Of a stretch of 64,000 bases of DNA, positions 12,724 through 24,060 are shown one piece after another. Below the pieces are notes generated by a model, which had not been told where the DNA came from, did no database searches, and saw only the letters and a program-made list of their open reading frames with translations. The translations under genes and the position numbers were made by a program. Numbering within the stretch: the first letter of the stretch is position 1; every line of letters starts with the position of its first letter. Source of the DNA: Symsagittifera roscoffensis (taxonomy: Eukaryota > Xenacoelomorpha > Acoela > Convolutidae). The stretch lies in NCBI RefSeq assembly GCF_963678635.1, contig NC_087069.1, forward strand, positions 16,468,660 to 16,532,659, in the 5' to 3' direction.

Positions 12724-13311
12724 ATGTCGGAGCTGCGACCTGTTCTTATTGGAGTGATGATAGACCCATTGGTGTCCTTCGAAGAGGCAATGGGCTGTCG
12801 GAGTGTAGATGAGATTGATCTATGGGCCGAAACGGTTTTGAAATTCCTCAAACAAGTACTCAGCAAGGATATAAATAACAGCAACATAAAGGTTGTGACC
12901 GAATTTGGTGAAAACCCCGAAACCTACTGGTTCGATCAAGTACACAATTTCCGAGAACTAAACGAATCAAGAAAACGAAGGGGACCGAGAGCGGACGGAA
13001 GGCAAGTCTATCGAATAAAAATTTGTGACGATATCATTGATTGTCTTGAAAGAACCGGTGCCCCAAGAATTCGAACTTGGGTGAATGCTGATAAAATGAG
13101 CCAAGTTTTAGAAGAAGTCGAAGCAATTCGTATTAAAGATCTGCTGCAGAATGACTATAAGCTGAGAAGAAAAACGGCTAGAGAATTCTTACCTCAAGAA
13201 TGCCGTGGGCACGGTTTCTTCAAAGCTATAGTTAGCTGGTTCAAGCAAGCATCAGAAAGTGACATTATATATGTGCATGACTTGATAATTGACGAAGAAA
13301 CGAAACGGTGA
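12724..13311 (+). CDS. Intact ORF of unknown family (195 aa) or internal exon
   Basis: An uninterrupted frame of 195 codons starts at ATG 12724 (context ACAATGT, A at -3) and has balanced codon use in otherwise stop-rich DNA. The protein is charged and soluble-looking, with no membrane segment, signal peptide or cysteine motif. It begins hydrophobic (RPVLIGVMIDPLVSFEEA). A basic patch (RKRRGPRADGR) sits near residues 84-94, and a helix-prone Lys/Glu/Arg-rich second half follows. Two structures fit. In one it is a single-exon gene stopping at TGA 13309-13311. In the other it is an internal exon from an acceptor at TTTTTTTAG (12690) to a donor at AAACG/GTGAGT (13307/13308). The stop codon lies inside the donor. 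The frame is open back to 12691. I do not recognise the family, and no partner exon was found. Confidence 0.55.
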   Translation: MSELRPVLIGVMIDPLVSFEEAMGCRSVDEIDLWAETVLKFLKQVLSKDINNSNIKVVTEFGENPETYWFDQVHNFRELNESRKRRGPRADGRQVYRIKICDDIIDCLERTGAPRIRTWVNADKMSQVLEEVEAIRIKDLLQNDYKLRRKTAREFLPQECRGHGFFKAIVSWFKQASESDIIYVHDLIIDEETKR

Positions 13312-13519
13312 GTTGATCTCAACCATTGGTTTTTGTAACTTGAAAGGTGAAGATAACTAACAAGCCACAGCCACAGCCATTTGACCTTAAATGAAAAATA
13401 GGCTATTCAATTTCTGACACTTAACCAGTCTGAAACACAAAATCAGACCGAATCTTTGAAGGAACAATTAAAACTTAGCAAAAAAAACGTATTTCAAAAT
13501 CCAAATGGTCAAGGAGCAC

Positions 13520-13880
13520 CGAGTTTAAGTCAGGGGTGGCTCACTCATCGAAAATTTGCAGATAAGAAACACTGTCTGTTCGTCACGCCATCTTATTTTC
13601 AGCCGGAGAGATTCGTGCAACTTCGTAGTCTAATAACAAACTTAATCTTACTCTTAAATCTCCTAGTCTCAATAGATCTAGTGTAAACTGGTATTTGCGA
13701 AGCTAGATATCAAAAAGGGTTCTGAAGAAGAGCAACTAGTTTCAGCCATACAAGTTTCAGCCATACAAACCATTGTAAGTGCTAGTTATGGATTATGATT
13801 GGTTAGTTCTAAGTATTTTACAAAAATAACTTATCAAGAACCTAATATGATAAAATAAAAACTTGTTTTGAACTGATTCC
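13520..13880. repeat. Composite dispersed repeat, two halves found apart elsewhere
   Basis: The first half (about 13520-13710) matches 32361-32525: GAGTTTAA, GGGGTGGCTCAC, then CTCAATAGATCTAGT and GGTATTTGCGAAGCTAGATA. The second half (about 13712-13880) matches 34811-35009: TCTGAAGAA, TTAGTTCTAAGTATTTTACA and TTTGAACTGATTCC. Here the two halves are adjacent, while at the other locus they lie about 2.3 kb apart. This is probably a short non-autonomous element. The open frame at 13456-13686 is inside it and is not a gene. Confidence 0.65.
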
Positions 13881-16690
13881 ACCCATCCGGGGATTACAGA
13901 GTTTTTAAGTTTGTAATTTAAGTTCAATTTGCTTTGGTGAAGGATAGATGGAGAAGTGTTTTGATTCTTTTGAGTAGATTCTTTTGAAGCTGTGGTTGCG
14001 TGAAGGAAGAAGAAGAAACGGCTGCTCGTGTTGTAGAGTAGTTGTCTTCATAGAGAGAAAATGATTACAGTTGCTCGTATTTCAGAAGTGGGTTTCGTGT
14101 ATCAAGATTGGGTTGAGTAGTCGTGTCAAGATTGCAGTATTATGGCGCGTCGATTTCGTTAAGTAGAGCAAGACTACGTGAATTCTCAACTGTTCATCGA
14201 AAAGTGAGGTAGGGTTTTGACTTCTCTGGGTGGAAGGCCCAGTGACTAGGACTCGCAATGAGCTCAACATCGACTTGGCCATTGTGTTTGCTCACTGGGC
14301 ACCTTTGCTGAAATGTTGGTTCCATAGTTTAAATACTGTGAGGGCTGTAGCTACGGCAACAAAGCAATAGATTTGTCTTTTCAGAGTCGGAATGTCATCG
14401 TTTTTCATCACCCTTTGTTGCTTGCTCGTTCTTGTTGCTCGAAGAACTTTTTAAATTTGTATATTTACATCTGCATCTTATTAGTGAGAAAAGCTTTAGA
14501 TGTGATTATTATTAATTGTTTTTGCAAAAGGTTTTTTTCGTCTTCGGTAATTTAAGGAGTTGCACACCCTAGAGCTAATCTGGTTTAAAAAATGGAAGTA
14601 AAAACAGTGCGTCATAAGCGTGGATAAGCGTGGTGGATGAGGCCGGCTTTGGAGCAGGCTCTGGACGTCCTTTACTGGTGGGTAAGGCCAGTTGTTGGAC
14701 TATAAATTTACCGTCTCTTTTCGTGTTCAACTTTTTGTTCTTTTTTCTCAGGTATTTTTTTCATTGTTTTTCGGCTTTTGTCAAAAACAGACTGTTGTGT
14801 TTTGTGTGTTTCTTTTGGTTTTTGTGTTTTTGTGTTTCAAATAGTTTTAATAAAACGTTTACGCAAGTTTCGAAAGAATAATTAATCCAGATTTGGTCTG
14901 GGCTTAATCTGGTTTCGGTACCATGAGACTTTCTCATTCGGTTGGTTTTGTGAACATTAGTAAGATGCATTGATTAGTTTAATTGTCTTTCTAATTCCTT
15001 CCAACCGGGTTAAAGGGAAGTTGGAAGTTAGTTTGTAAAACTGGAAATTCATTTTTGAAACAATTCTACGGCGGCGAGTTACTCAATTTGTGTGGCAAGA
15101 GTGCGTTAAATGTGGGCGAAAGAAGTGAGAAAATTAAGTTTTATAAAGAGAAGCACACATAAAAAGGTTGGAAACAATAAATTTTTTTCCATAAATTATT
15201 TACTATTTTGTAATTTGAGATTACACCATTTCTATTATTTTATTGCTGTTTACTTGATTTCAATTTATTTCACATAATTAGATTATAAATTTGAGAGCTT
15301 AAATAGAGTTTGATTTTTATTTTTGTTTTTGTTTTAATCTTTAGACGAATGTTAGGTGGTGAACTCTGAAAAAAAAGGCGAAACACAAGTGTAAACATAG
15401 TGAGTGTCCCATTTGTTTCTATTAGTGTTAATTTAAATTCATATTGCGATGGTTCGCAGTGAAACAATAATCCATGGGGAAGATAGTTTTGATAGTGTCG
15501 GAGGTTATTAAAAGCTTGGCAAGCATTCCGACTACGTTTTTACAAAGTCAAAGCAGTTCAAGCGCGCTGATGACATTGACTTTTTTGGTGACAGCTGAAA
15601 AATCGTGGTTACGAATTTGTATGAGATTGTAGAGTTTTCGTTTAAATTCAAAATTATGACTATTTTCTAAGAGGGCAATTTCTACGGGTTGTATGTTTTC
15701 ACTCAGGATAATGATGAGGTGGGAGTCTTCAAACAGGAAGTCGTCAGTCAGGGGTCAAAAGATGTACAATTGTCCCACAGGGTCGTAGTTACGGAGGATG
15801 CCGTGGAAGTTGGTGAATTTTAAACAATATGTGAAATTTAGGAAGTAATGTGATATTTCTTCAGAGTTAATGAACATAAAGCGATGTTGCGGATTGCGAG
15901 ATGGTGAACTGCTAAGTGTCATTGGATGAATTTTAAGAAAAAGTAAGTGTGTGTTAGGTCAATTTTCGCATATCTTCATGAGAGTACATAAAATCTCGTT
16001 CCTTTGTGCTAGAAAAAAAATATGTGTGCAAAATGGTCCAATTTACTGAAAAATTGTTCATAAGCTTTTGTGTTTAAGAGTGCGTGTTCAATGATGTGGT
16101 AGATTTTTTTTTTAGTACCTACGAGGTGAAAACGTTTTCTGACTTGATGAAACACTTTTCGTTATTTGTGCATTTACGTTAGAGTCAGTGTCATTTGGTT
16201 AATCTTCCATAAATTGGACGACATTATGATCATAGTGAATGATAGAATATCTGTTAGTTTTTTGCGCAATGAATTGATTAAGTTTCTGATTTAAGACTGA
16301 AAAGGTAAATTGATTAAGGTGAAGTGCGTCAGTTAATCGGTGAATGATTGAGTCAAAAACTTCATCTCTTGAGGTTATTTTTAGTGGGTTAGTGAAGTTC
16401 TAATTTGATATCTCTGAAACAGTTGGGAGTAGGGAAGGTTCATCAACATATTGTACTCATTGGGTCGAGTTTTCTCCGTTGTATTAGGTGTATTGGGGTA
16501 CAAAGGGAAGGTTTTCTACTAAAAAGGGGGCGTTACTATGACATGGGTGATGATAAAGGAGTCGAGTTGATAAGGGGCGGATAATGAGTAACTGTGGTGT
16601 AATATTTGGGTCTTAGTGTTTCATAAATTAATTTCGTGCGCGTGTGGGCAATGTGGACAGATGGGATAGAATATTCCGAGGTTGGAGCAG
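13881..16690. other. Left part of the G/T-skewed block, no clear gene
   Basis: From about 14.4 kb the plus strand becomes rich in G and T and poor in C, as in the retroelement block to the right. No conserved domain was recognised in this part on either strand. CCAGATT and AATCTGG occur close together near 14886-14911, but no LTR boundary could be fixed. Confidence 0.4.
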
Positions 16691-16696
16691 AGTGGG

Positions 16697-17173
16697 TTAG
16701 TTAATGAATGGGAATGGACTATTGGTGTTATGAATTTGTTGCTGGTGGGTAATGAAATCGTCTAAATCATGCTTTAGCTGTTCATCTATGATGGGGCTTG
16801 GTACATCGGGTACATTACTTGAAAGAGGGGAAAGTATGGGGGTAGCGTCAGTTTTTGAGGAGGTGAAGGTAGAGTTTTCAACAGGGGTAGGCGGATTTAT
16901 GGGTTGAAAAGTTGCTTGATAAATATTAGTGGGACTGAGCTCGGAATCTAGGAATTCATCTGGTTGTTCTAGTTCTGAGTTATTAAAATTAGATATAGTA
17001 TTAAAAATAACATGGTTTGAATCATCAGAGGCAATATCAATGCTTGGTGAGTTAGAGATCAACTGGGTACGGGGAAAAGTGAGGTCTGAAATTGTAATGA
17101 AAGAATCGTGGACTTGGAGGTTAGATCGGAAGGAAAGGGCACAGTTCAGGGATCCAATTTGGAGGCTCATCAC
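16697..17173 (-). pseudogene. Open frame in decayed retroelement polyprotein, Ser/Pro/Asn-rich
   Basis: This is the longest uninterrupted minus-strand frame of the G/T-skewed block: 158 codons, low complexity, rich in Ser, Pro, Asn, Asp and Thr, with no catalytic motif. Its residue bias comes from the A/C-rich minus strand, the composition also seen over the recognisable integrase and RNase H remnants at 21.5-23 kb. I take it as a disordered part of an old retroelement protein (gag- or env-like position). It could be an unrelated host exon. Confidence 0.35.
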
Positions 17174-19100
17174 TGGCTAAAAAGATGGTGTTTTGAGAAC
17201 GAAAACGTAAGGGGTTCGGTTCTTTAACAATTTCGATATTGGGTTGTTCAGGTGCTATATGAGATATAGGGCTACGCTGAAGGTAACTTTTATATACCAT
17301 TCGTTTGGTGGTCGAACCGTAATTCGATAGCTTTATAAAATTAATGATAGAAGGTGGTTGTCTTGTAAACTTTGTAGACGTGATGGTGCTGTAGGTGTAG
17401 TATTTGCATTGTCTTGACGAGTATCGTATGTAATTGGTTTTGTTGATAGTTTTTCATTGTATTCGCTAATTCGAGCGTCAAGAAGACTTCTGTTAATAGA
17501 GGTGGAATTTTTCTTAAAAAGCTTGCGAATAAAATTTGTGCAACGCTATCATGTCTAATTATTTTTGTATGTTTTGCGCATATAAGATAGGTTGGTTACA
17601 GTAATTAAAAGAGAATATCTAAGATATTGTAGGGCCAATTTTTCTAAGATATAGTAAGGCCATTCTAGAAAATCTACGAGTTCGTTTTTGATTTTTAAAA
17701 AACTAAAAAATATTGTGAAAGATTGGTGAAACATCTCGTGAGCGATTTTTTTACTCAGTATAGGCATATAAACTCTAATATATTTGAAATATCAGCTCTA
17801 GTCTTGTCGGTAGATGTCAAAAAACCCTGCCGTTTCAGCCTGTTTGTGATGGTTTTGATAATTTTTTTTTCTTCGGAGTGTACCCATTGTATCCTGAATT
17901 TTCTGTGTCCGCTTTACAGTTTGATGGGTTAATTCTTCCAATGTGAAATATCCAAATTTGATCATTTATGTCATAGTTTAAACGTCCATTTGCACCATCA
18001 TAAGGGAATTTATTGTCTAGTTGGATATGAACTTGGTGCTAAATCTGGTGGTTGAAAAGCTTGAAAATTTACTCATTTACAATTTTCGCCCTTATTTGTA
18101 ACTACTTTTAAACGTTTGATTTAGTGTTTACGATCTTTGGGTTCAAGAAGTAGTCGTCTTTCTATGTTGTTTTCAGGACAGGGTTCATGATTGAGTCAAT
18201 TGTTTTTTCCATTCAAAACTTGTGAATAATAAACCTTTCTCCGCAGTGAATTTTCCTGTGAAATTATTAACTGTTAGTGTTATGACTCGGGCTTTGGTGT
18301 ACAGTAAGGATTATTTTCATCATTTATGGGTTCAAGGTGTACTAAAAGCGAATAGAATTCAATTGAAGAAATAATTAAAAGACACATGTGAACCCGAAAC
18401 TTGAAAAAACGCTTATAAATATATAAAACGTTATTAGCATGTGGTGTGTTTTGTAATTGAGTCGTATTTATAAATGAGTTCTGTTGTGATAAACTGAAGG
18501 GGGTAAGTATTGAGCGGTGATATCTAGTCGTGATAATGGTAATGGATGATGTACTAATTTGTTAATTTCGACCATTAATTCATATTTGAGAGTTAAGCTT
18601 CGCTGTGAAAGTATCTGAATATTATATTGTGTCTATATTGTAGTCTGTTTAGTGCCTAATTATGGAGTCAACTACTATCTAGGTGTCGGCAAAAAAGTGG
18701 AGGGGTGCTGCAAAAGTGTTCCAGTCTAAGCGTAAAGGTTTACTTGTGCCTTGTAGTTCACGGCATCTGTCGTACAATTGACTTAGAAAATTTGTGGCAA
18801 AAGTAGTTGATGGCGTTTGACCTGTAACTGAAAGTGTTGATGGAAGGAATAGAGTTTCTGGTAATAATAAGGTGGTATCAGAAGAAATTTCTATCGGGTC
18901 AATTGCAAGATTTGGTTCGCCTTGTCAAAAGGTTTGGGTCATCGGATGTGGGAGTCTTAGTGATGAAGTGGGGGGGGGGGGGGGGGGGTTGAAGGGATTT
19001 TCACGATTTTACTCAGAAGTAGTGAACCTTAAATAAGCTGATGGACGATTTGGTTTATTTTTTTGAGAAGTGAATGGGAGTGGTGAGAATGGGTACTTTT
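17174..19100. other. G/T-skewed retroelement debris
   Basis: The stretch keeps the strong plus-strand G+T bias of its neighbours but has no frame long enough to assign. It contains a run of 19 G at 18970-18988. I regard it as part of the same minus-strand retroelement block, from composition only. Confidence 0.4.
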
Positions 19101-19468
19101 TAAGTACTATGAGAAAAATCTGGGGGTTTTGATGATGGTGATGAGAGGACATTAAATTGAACTATTGATGTTTTCGGATTTATATTACGCCGGGGATGAA
19201 GAATTTGTCTGTCAATTGTAGTTTTTAGATTTTGGTTTTGTTTCAAATGTCTTATTCAAGGTTCTGTTTTGGCCTTATTGTAGTGAGGGATATTTTTATA
19301 TGTTGATTCGTAATATGGTTCGCTTAGGGGTGCGTAGCAATGTGCTGGTATTAATGGTTCTGATAATGATGCGTGTCTTTCTTCAAAAGTGTAGAGTTTT
19401 TCTACATATGGTATAAGAGTATATGATTGGCGTTGATTCGTTTGAGTAGATATAGGTGATGGTTGGGG
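19101..19468 (-). pseudogene. Decayed Pro-rich reading frame of a minus-strand retroelement
   Basis: Reading the minus strand from 19468 gives a frame with one internal TGA and a TAA at about 19100. It starts PQPSPISTQTNQ, contains LIPYVEKLYTFEERHASLSE and a patch with HCYAPLSEPYY, and is rich in Pro, Tyr, Ser and Thr. Just upstream, near 19585-19555, another frame gives AEDCYQKHKPQ. The composition matches the gypsy remnants to the right. No catalytic residue is visible, so the place in gag, pol or env is open. Confidence 0.35.
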
Positions 19469-21589
19469 GCCTTGGGTGGTGCTGGTAGGTGGAATCCGTA
19501 AAAGGGTTTGGGTTGGAAATTTTGAAATTTACTGAATATACTGTTTTATATTACTGTGGTTTGTGTTTTTGGTAACAATCTTCAGCAAAAACGATGATTA
19601 AAACAGTTGATAGTACCAAATCTTTTTTTGCTATTCTCATACCTTTATAGGGTGTCAAATTTTGGAAATCTATCAGGAAATTTCGAATAGAAACAAAATG
19701 TTTTTCCTACTTAGTAAGCTTTTTATCATCTAGGAAAATTGATCAGTACCGTACCTGGGTAGGTGGTCAAAAATTTTGGAGAAAGAATTATAGGTTCGAA
19801 TGATGGATTAAAAAATTATGAATTGGGTAATAAAAATTAGAAAAATGAGGATCATGACTTCTTAAATCAGTTATGAAAAAAGACAAAAATGAAAGAACAA
19901 AATTTGGAACAATTGTTTTGAGAACTGTTGAACTGAGTCTAAAAGAAGCATTTGAAAAGTGATTTGTTTTCACAAATTTTTGTTTGAAGTTACGGAGATT
20001 TGAATTGTTTATTGATTTTTGACAAATGGTTTGGGCGTGAAGACTTGTTGTTGAAGGAAATTCTCGGTGTTTATATATGAAACTTTCTGATTCCTGTTTT
20101 CATTTGTGAAATGGCTGGGGAGTTTTGGGAAGTAGAACGTCTTTAGGCTAAGGAATCATGTTGAATTTTGTCCTCAGACTTATTCAAAATTTTTCTCTTG
20201 GGAAAATGTGGGGTACACATTGAGGCAATTTTGTTGCTTTTTGCATTGACTGGTACAAGGGAGTTCCAACTATTATATGATATTTATTTAAGTTGTCAAA
20301 TATGAGGAATATACACTTTTTTGACCTGGAGGTCTTTCAGTAAAATTATATATTTGGTTCAAATTTGAGTTATGTCGGCTATTAATAGCGGTTTGGTTGA
20401 ATGAAAAATTAGATGATTTCATGTGCTTTGATAGGCTAATTTTGAATTATATCCTTCTGATTAATAGAAAAAGGATAAAGTGTTGTAACATTTCTTTTGT
20501 GATAAGTATAAAAAATGTTTTGATTATTAATGTTATTGATGTTGTTAATTAATCAGATAGTTGCTGAAAATCTACTTTCCTAGTATTTCAAAATGGGGGA
20601 TGAAAATTGTAATCTATCTCTTTTGATTTCTAAATCGAGATTGGCATTGTTGTGTTTTTTCTTTTGTTTCGGTTATTAGAAATGTTTCCATGTAGTTTGC
20701 AATTAATTCTTTGTTCGTGAACAGTTTGTTTTTTCAGATTTTAGTGAAGTTTATTTTGGAGTTTTCTGGGTTGACTATGGCAAGCCATTGACTTTTGCTG
20801 ATATTTTTGGTTCATCAAAAAGTAGTCCTGTAAAGGAATAGAATTGGGTTAGTACGAAGTGCGTATTCGGATAGTATGCTAAAAGATTGTTTCTCTGATG
20901 TACTATTTCTTGTTTTTATTGTGGTCGATTACTTTATAGGTAAGGTCTTTAGGTTTTTTTGTGATCTGATATGGACAATTTTGAACAGGTCGTAGCTTTT
21001 TTTTAGGATTTTCTATTGTATCGTAAATTTTGGTTTTAAACAATTGTTTCTTTGTTTTAGGTTTGATGCTGGCGTAAAGCGTGAATTTATTTGGGATTGG
21101 ATATTTCGTCTTTGTAAGAGTTTCTTTGCAATTGTTTGATTTATTTAAAAATGTTTTTTATCTCTGTTCAAATTCCATTCTGCTTGGGTTCTAGAGGCTG
21201 GTTTTAAAAAATTGTGGAAGGCGAAAATGATCTTCATCATGAGTGTGAAATGGTAGGTTGTAACAAACTGAACCTTTGGTTGGTTGACAATAAACTTGTG
21301 GTTTTTTGATGAGTTTGCTGAGAACATTTTAGGTTGGAGTGATTTTTTTTGTTTAAAACAAATTTTCTTAAGGTAATAGTCCAAACGTTGTTGTGATCTG
21401 AGAACTATATGCTAATGCGAACAATTTTACGTCCGTATATTTTTGATCGTTTCCATATATCATACATCAAAGGTGTTCTTGATTTGAGCGGTTCATGCCT
21501 CCGAATATTCGACTTGTCCATGGGGCATGTGATGTTTTAGATTTACGTTTGATAATATAAAGTTGAAAGTATGTAACTATTTTTTGTTT

Positions 21590-22080
21590 TAGAATTCTGT
21601 TCCATTATCTGTAACAACGATTTTGCGTAGTCCACATTTTGCTATGCAGTTTTCTTATAGCGTTGTATGTGCATAACAAGCGTTACAATTAGGTACAGAG
21701 TTGAGTGATACATATTGTGTAAATGCATCTACAATTACCAATATATACGAATTTGTTTCTGACGATGGGGATATAGCGCTTTTTGTATCTTATGAGACTC
21801 TATGCTTAAAAAGCTAATTTTGTCCCTTAGAGTCTTGATTTTTTGCTTTTTGCTTTTCGTGTGGAAAATGTATGTTTTACTGGCATGTGATACAGTCAAT
21901 ACAAAGTACTTCTCTCCCAGTTAGTGCATTTAAAGTAAAAAATTTTTAGTGAAACTCAAATGTTTTTTTTTCTGATCCTAAATGTCCTTTTGTATTCAAA
22001 GAATGTGATATATTAATTGCTATTAACACCACACTTAATGGTGAGCAAGGTTCTTTCCTTTCTGGGTAGTGGTATTCTTA
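21590..22080 (-). pseudogene. Ty3/gypsy-type integrase remnant (HHCC zinc domain and catalytic core)
   Basis: On the minus strand a zinc-binding module with the spacing of retroviral integrases is visible: HSLNTKGHLG near 22010-21980, then CIDC near 21905-21890. About 55 codons further on comes VDAFTQYV (about 21732-21709), with the first catalytic Asp. Then, after a gap, ENCIAKCGL and VVTDNGTEF (about 21635-21593), with the second catalytic Asp. In-frame stops interrupt it at several places and the third acidic residue was not located. A diverged second copy lies in unit D (about 29316-29760). The element is dead. Confidence 0.75.
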
Positions 22081-22429
22081 TATGTCAGTGTTTCCATTTA
22101 TTGTAGTATTTTCAAATTTTCAGAAGTATCGGAGTAAGGTTCCATCTCCTAAAATTCTGACCTCGGCTTTAACGGTTTTGTTTTTTCTTTGTGCAACGAT
22201 TTCAGTTGTCTGATAACAGGGTGAGGATTTTGATGTTTTTGTAGGAGTTGAGATTCAATTTTTCTGTGCTAAGTAGAAAGATATGTTGAAATTCCTTCTT
22301 TGATAGTGGTATGTTGTCTAAAGGGTCTTGTAAATCAAATGTATTTTTTTATTCGAGTTGAGAGGGTCTGCCAAATTTATTTTTTCACAAAGCTCTTATT
22401 TTTTTGTTTTTTGGGAATGATATTTTGTC

Positions 22430-23060
22430 ATTGTGGTTTTTGTTGATGTATTTTAATTGTGTGTTAATTTTTTCCCGTTTTGGATATAGAGTGGAAATTG
22501 TTTTAAAGTATTTTTCTGTTTGGTATCAGAGTCAAATTTGACTTTGAGTTTACATTCTAGTCGTGTTTTTTTTGTTGTCGTTTGCGGAAAAGAATGTGTT
22601 TTTGTGGTGTTTCTACAGTTGTTTTTCGTGTAAGTAGTTCGGGTGATGTATTTCAACTAAGTGTATTTGGTAAAGCAATGTTTTTGCCCTCTGTCCAAAC
22701 CATATGTAGGTTTGGAACTTTCATTAAAGTTAGTTGAAATTTATATACTCTATGGTTAGGATTAGATTTTTTGTGTAAAGAGAAAAACGATGAGTTTATG
22801 ATCTGACAAAAAAAACTTTGGTCCGAAAATTAAGAATTCTTATGCTGTTGATGTATAAATTGTAGCTGTGCTCTTTCTGATGAGTGTGGAGAGTCTCAAT
22901 GCTGCTAGTAAAAAGTCTTGATTTTGTTGATATTAGTTTAAATTTTCTGAAAATAGATACTTCTTTTTGTTTCATTTTCATGATAAATAGCATAAAATGG
23001 CTGGTTTGAGTCTGAAATTGTATTCAAAATTTGTTCCGTGAGAAAGATTTTGAATTCAAT
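22430..23060 (-). pseudogene. Ty3/gypsy-type RNase H / connection region remnant
   Basis: Minus-strand reading gives SDSNQPFYAIYDENETKRS-like sequence at the start. It corresponds to the region before RNase H where gypsy elements have a TDAS..GAVL motif. Further on are FQLTLMKVPNLHMVW near 22730 and KNIALPNTLS followed by SPELLTRKTTVE (about 22690-22610), the typical gypsy RNase H end (..ALPDxLSR). The piece has stops and frame changes. Versions of it are also present in units B (24.65-25.46 kb), C (26.87-27.65 kb) and D (30.0-30.6 kb). Confidence 0.65.
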
Positions 23061-24060
23061 GAAATTTTTTTTAATGCTCCAAGGTCCGTTCAAAACTGTT
23101 TTGTTGTCTAAGAATGTTTAAGAATGAGATATAATTGCATTTTCTAAACCTATTTACTTAACAAAATTACCATTACAAGGAGTTCTTGGTTTTTTTGGAT
23201 GGAGCTTGGAGCTTTAAAGGTGCATTTGATGATTGTGATGGTAGAATTTCATTAATAAAATGCCGTAATGTGAAGTGATATTACTGATACCTTGTAGGTG
23301 GTGAACAAGTGTTTTTCTTTTGAGTTTTGCTTCAGGTGACTCTTGGGTACATGGACTATTTCTTTTTTGAAAAAATTTTTTTTGATTAGATTGTGGCAAA
23401 ATTGTACTTGTCCTCCAGCGCGATTGCTTTGTGGACTCGTGAAAAAAAGGTTAGAGTCATCATCAAAGTTATCGTTGTATTGACTCAATTTTGGTGCGGG
23501 ATTACAGTTGGTACCTAATTTTCGGTAAGTCGTGTTGGTGGATTCCAATTGTAGAGTCTTACTGGTTTGCGAATTCAAGTTTTTTTTAATTCTGCGTTTA
23601 CTTTCTATAGATGTTGCTGTTGTGGATTCTGATACTGAAAAATATCTTTGATTGTCTACTGGTTTACTTTTACTTTTGTCGTGGATTAAACCTCGAAAGT
23701 TTTGAAGTTTTTGTATTGTTGTTGATTCAGATTCTGATACTGTTTCCGTGTTCTGGAAAATGTTGACTCCATCAATTGTTTCTGTTTTGTGATTTTTGCC
23801 TTTAATTTTTTTTTTCGAGTTAATGAAACCAATCTGTTGTTTATGCGGTGTAATTACAAGAACTTATCTTTCTTCAATAAATTAACATTTATGAATTATG
23901 ACTTTTGTTTGTTTCCTAAACAATCTTTGACATAAGTGTCAGAACGATGGGTGCAAAAACCAAGGGTTAGGATTTTTGTTTCCTAAACTGTCAATTCTTA
24001 CAATTTTTTCGAGGTCATCTTATTCCTGGGGAATAGGTTTTCGTGTATAGACGGATGAGA

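Larger units (their letters stand above)
20399..24060 (-). mobile_element. Tandem unit A: Ty3/gypsy-type pol remnant with RNase H and integrase
   Basis: This is the longest of four head-to-tail units, opening with a shared sequence (GATGATTTCAT..TTTGATAGGCTAATTTTGAATTA). Read on the minus strand from high to low coordinates it carries four parts. First is a polar Ser/Thr/Gln/Lys-rich stretch (about 23.9-23.2 kb). Next is an RNase H/connection region (about 23.06-22.43 kb). Then come an HHCC zinc domain and integrase core (about 22.08-21.59 kb), and last a C-terminal tail. Every part has stops and frameshifts. No LTR pair could be assigned. Confidence 0.7.
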
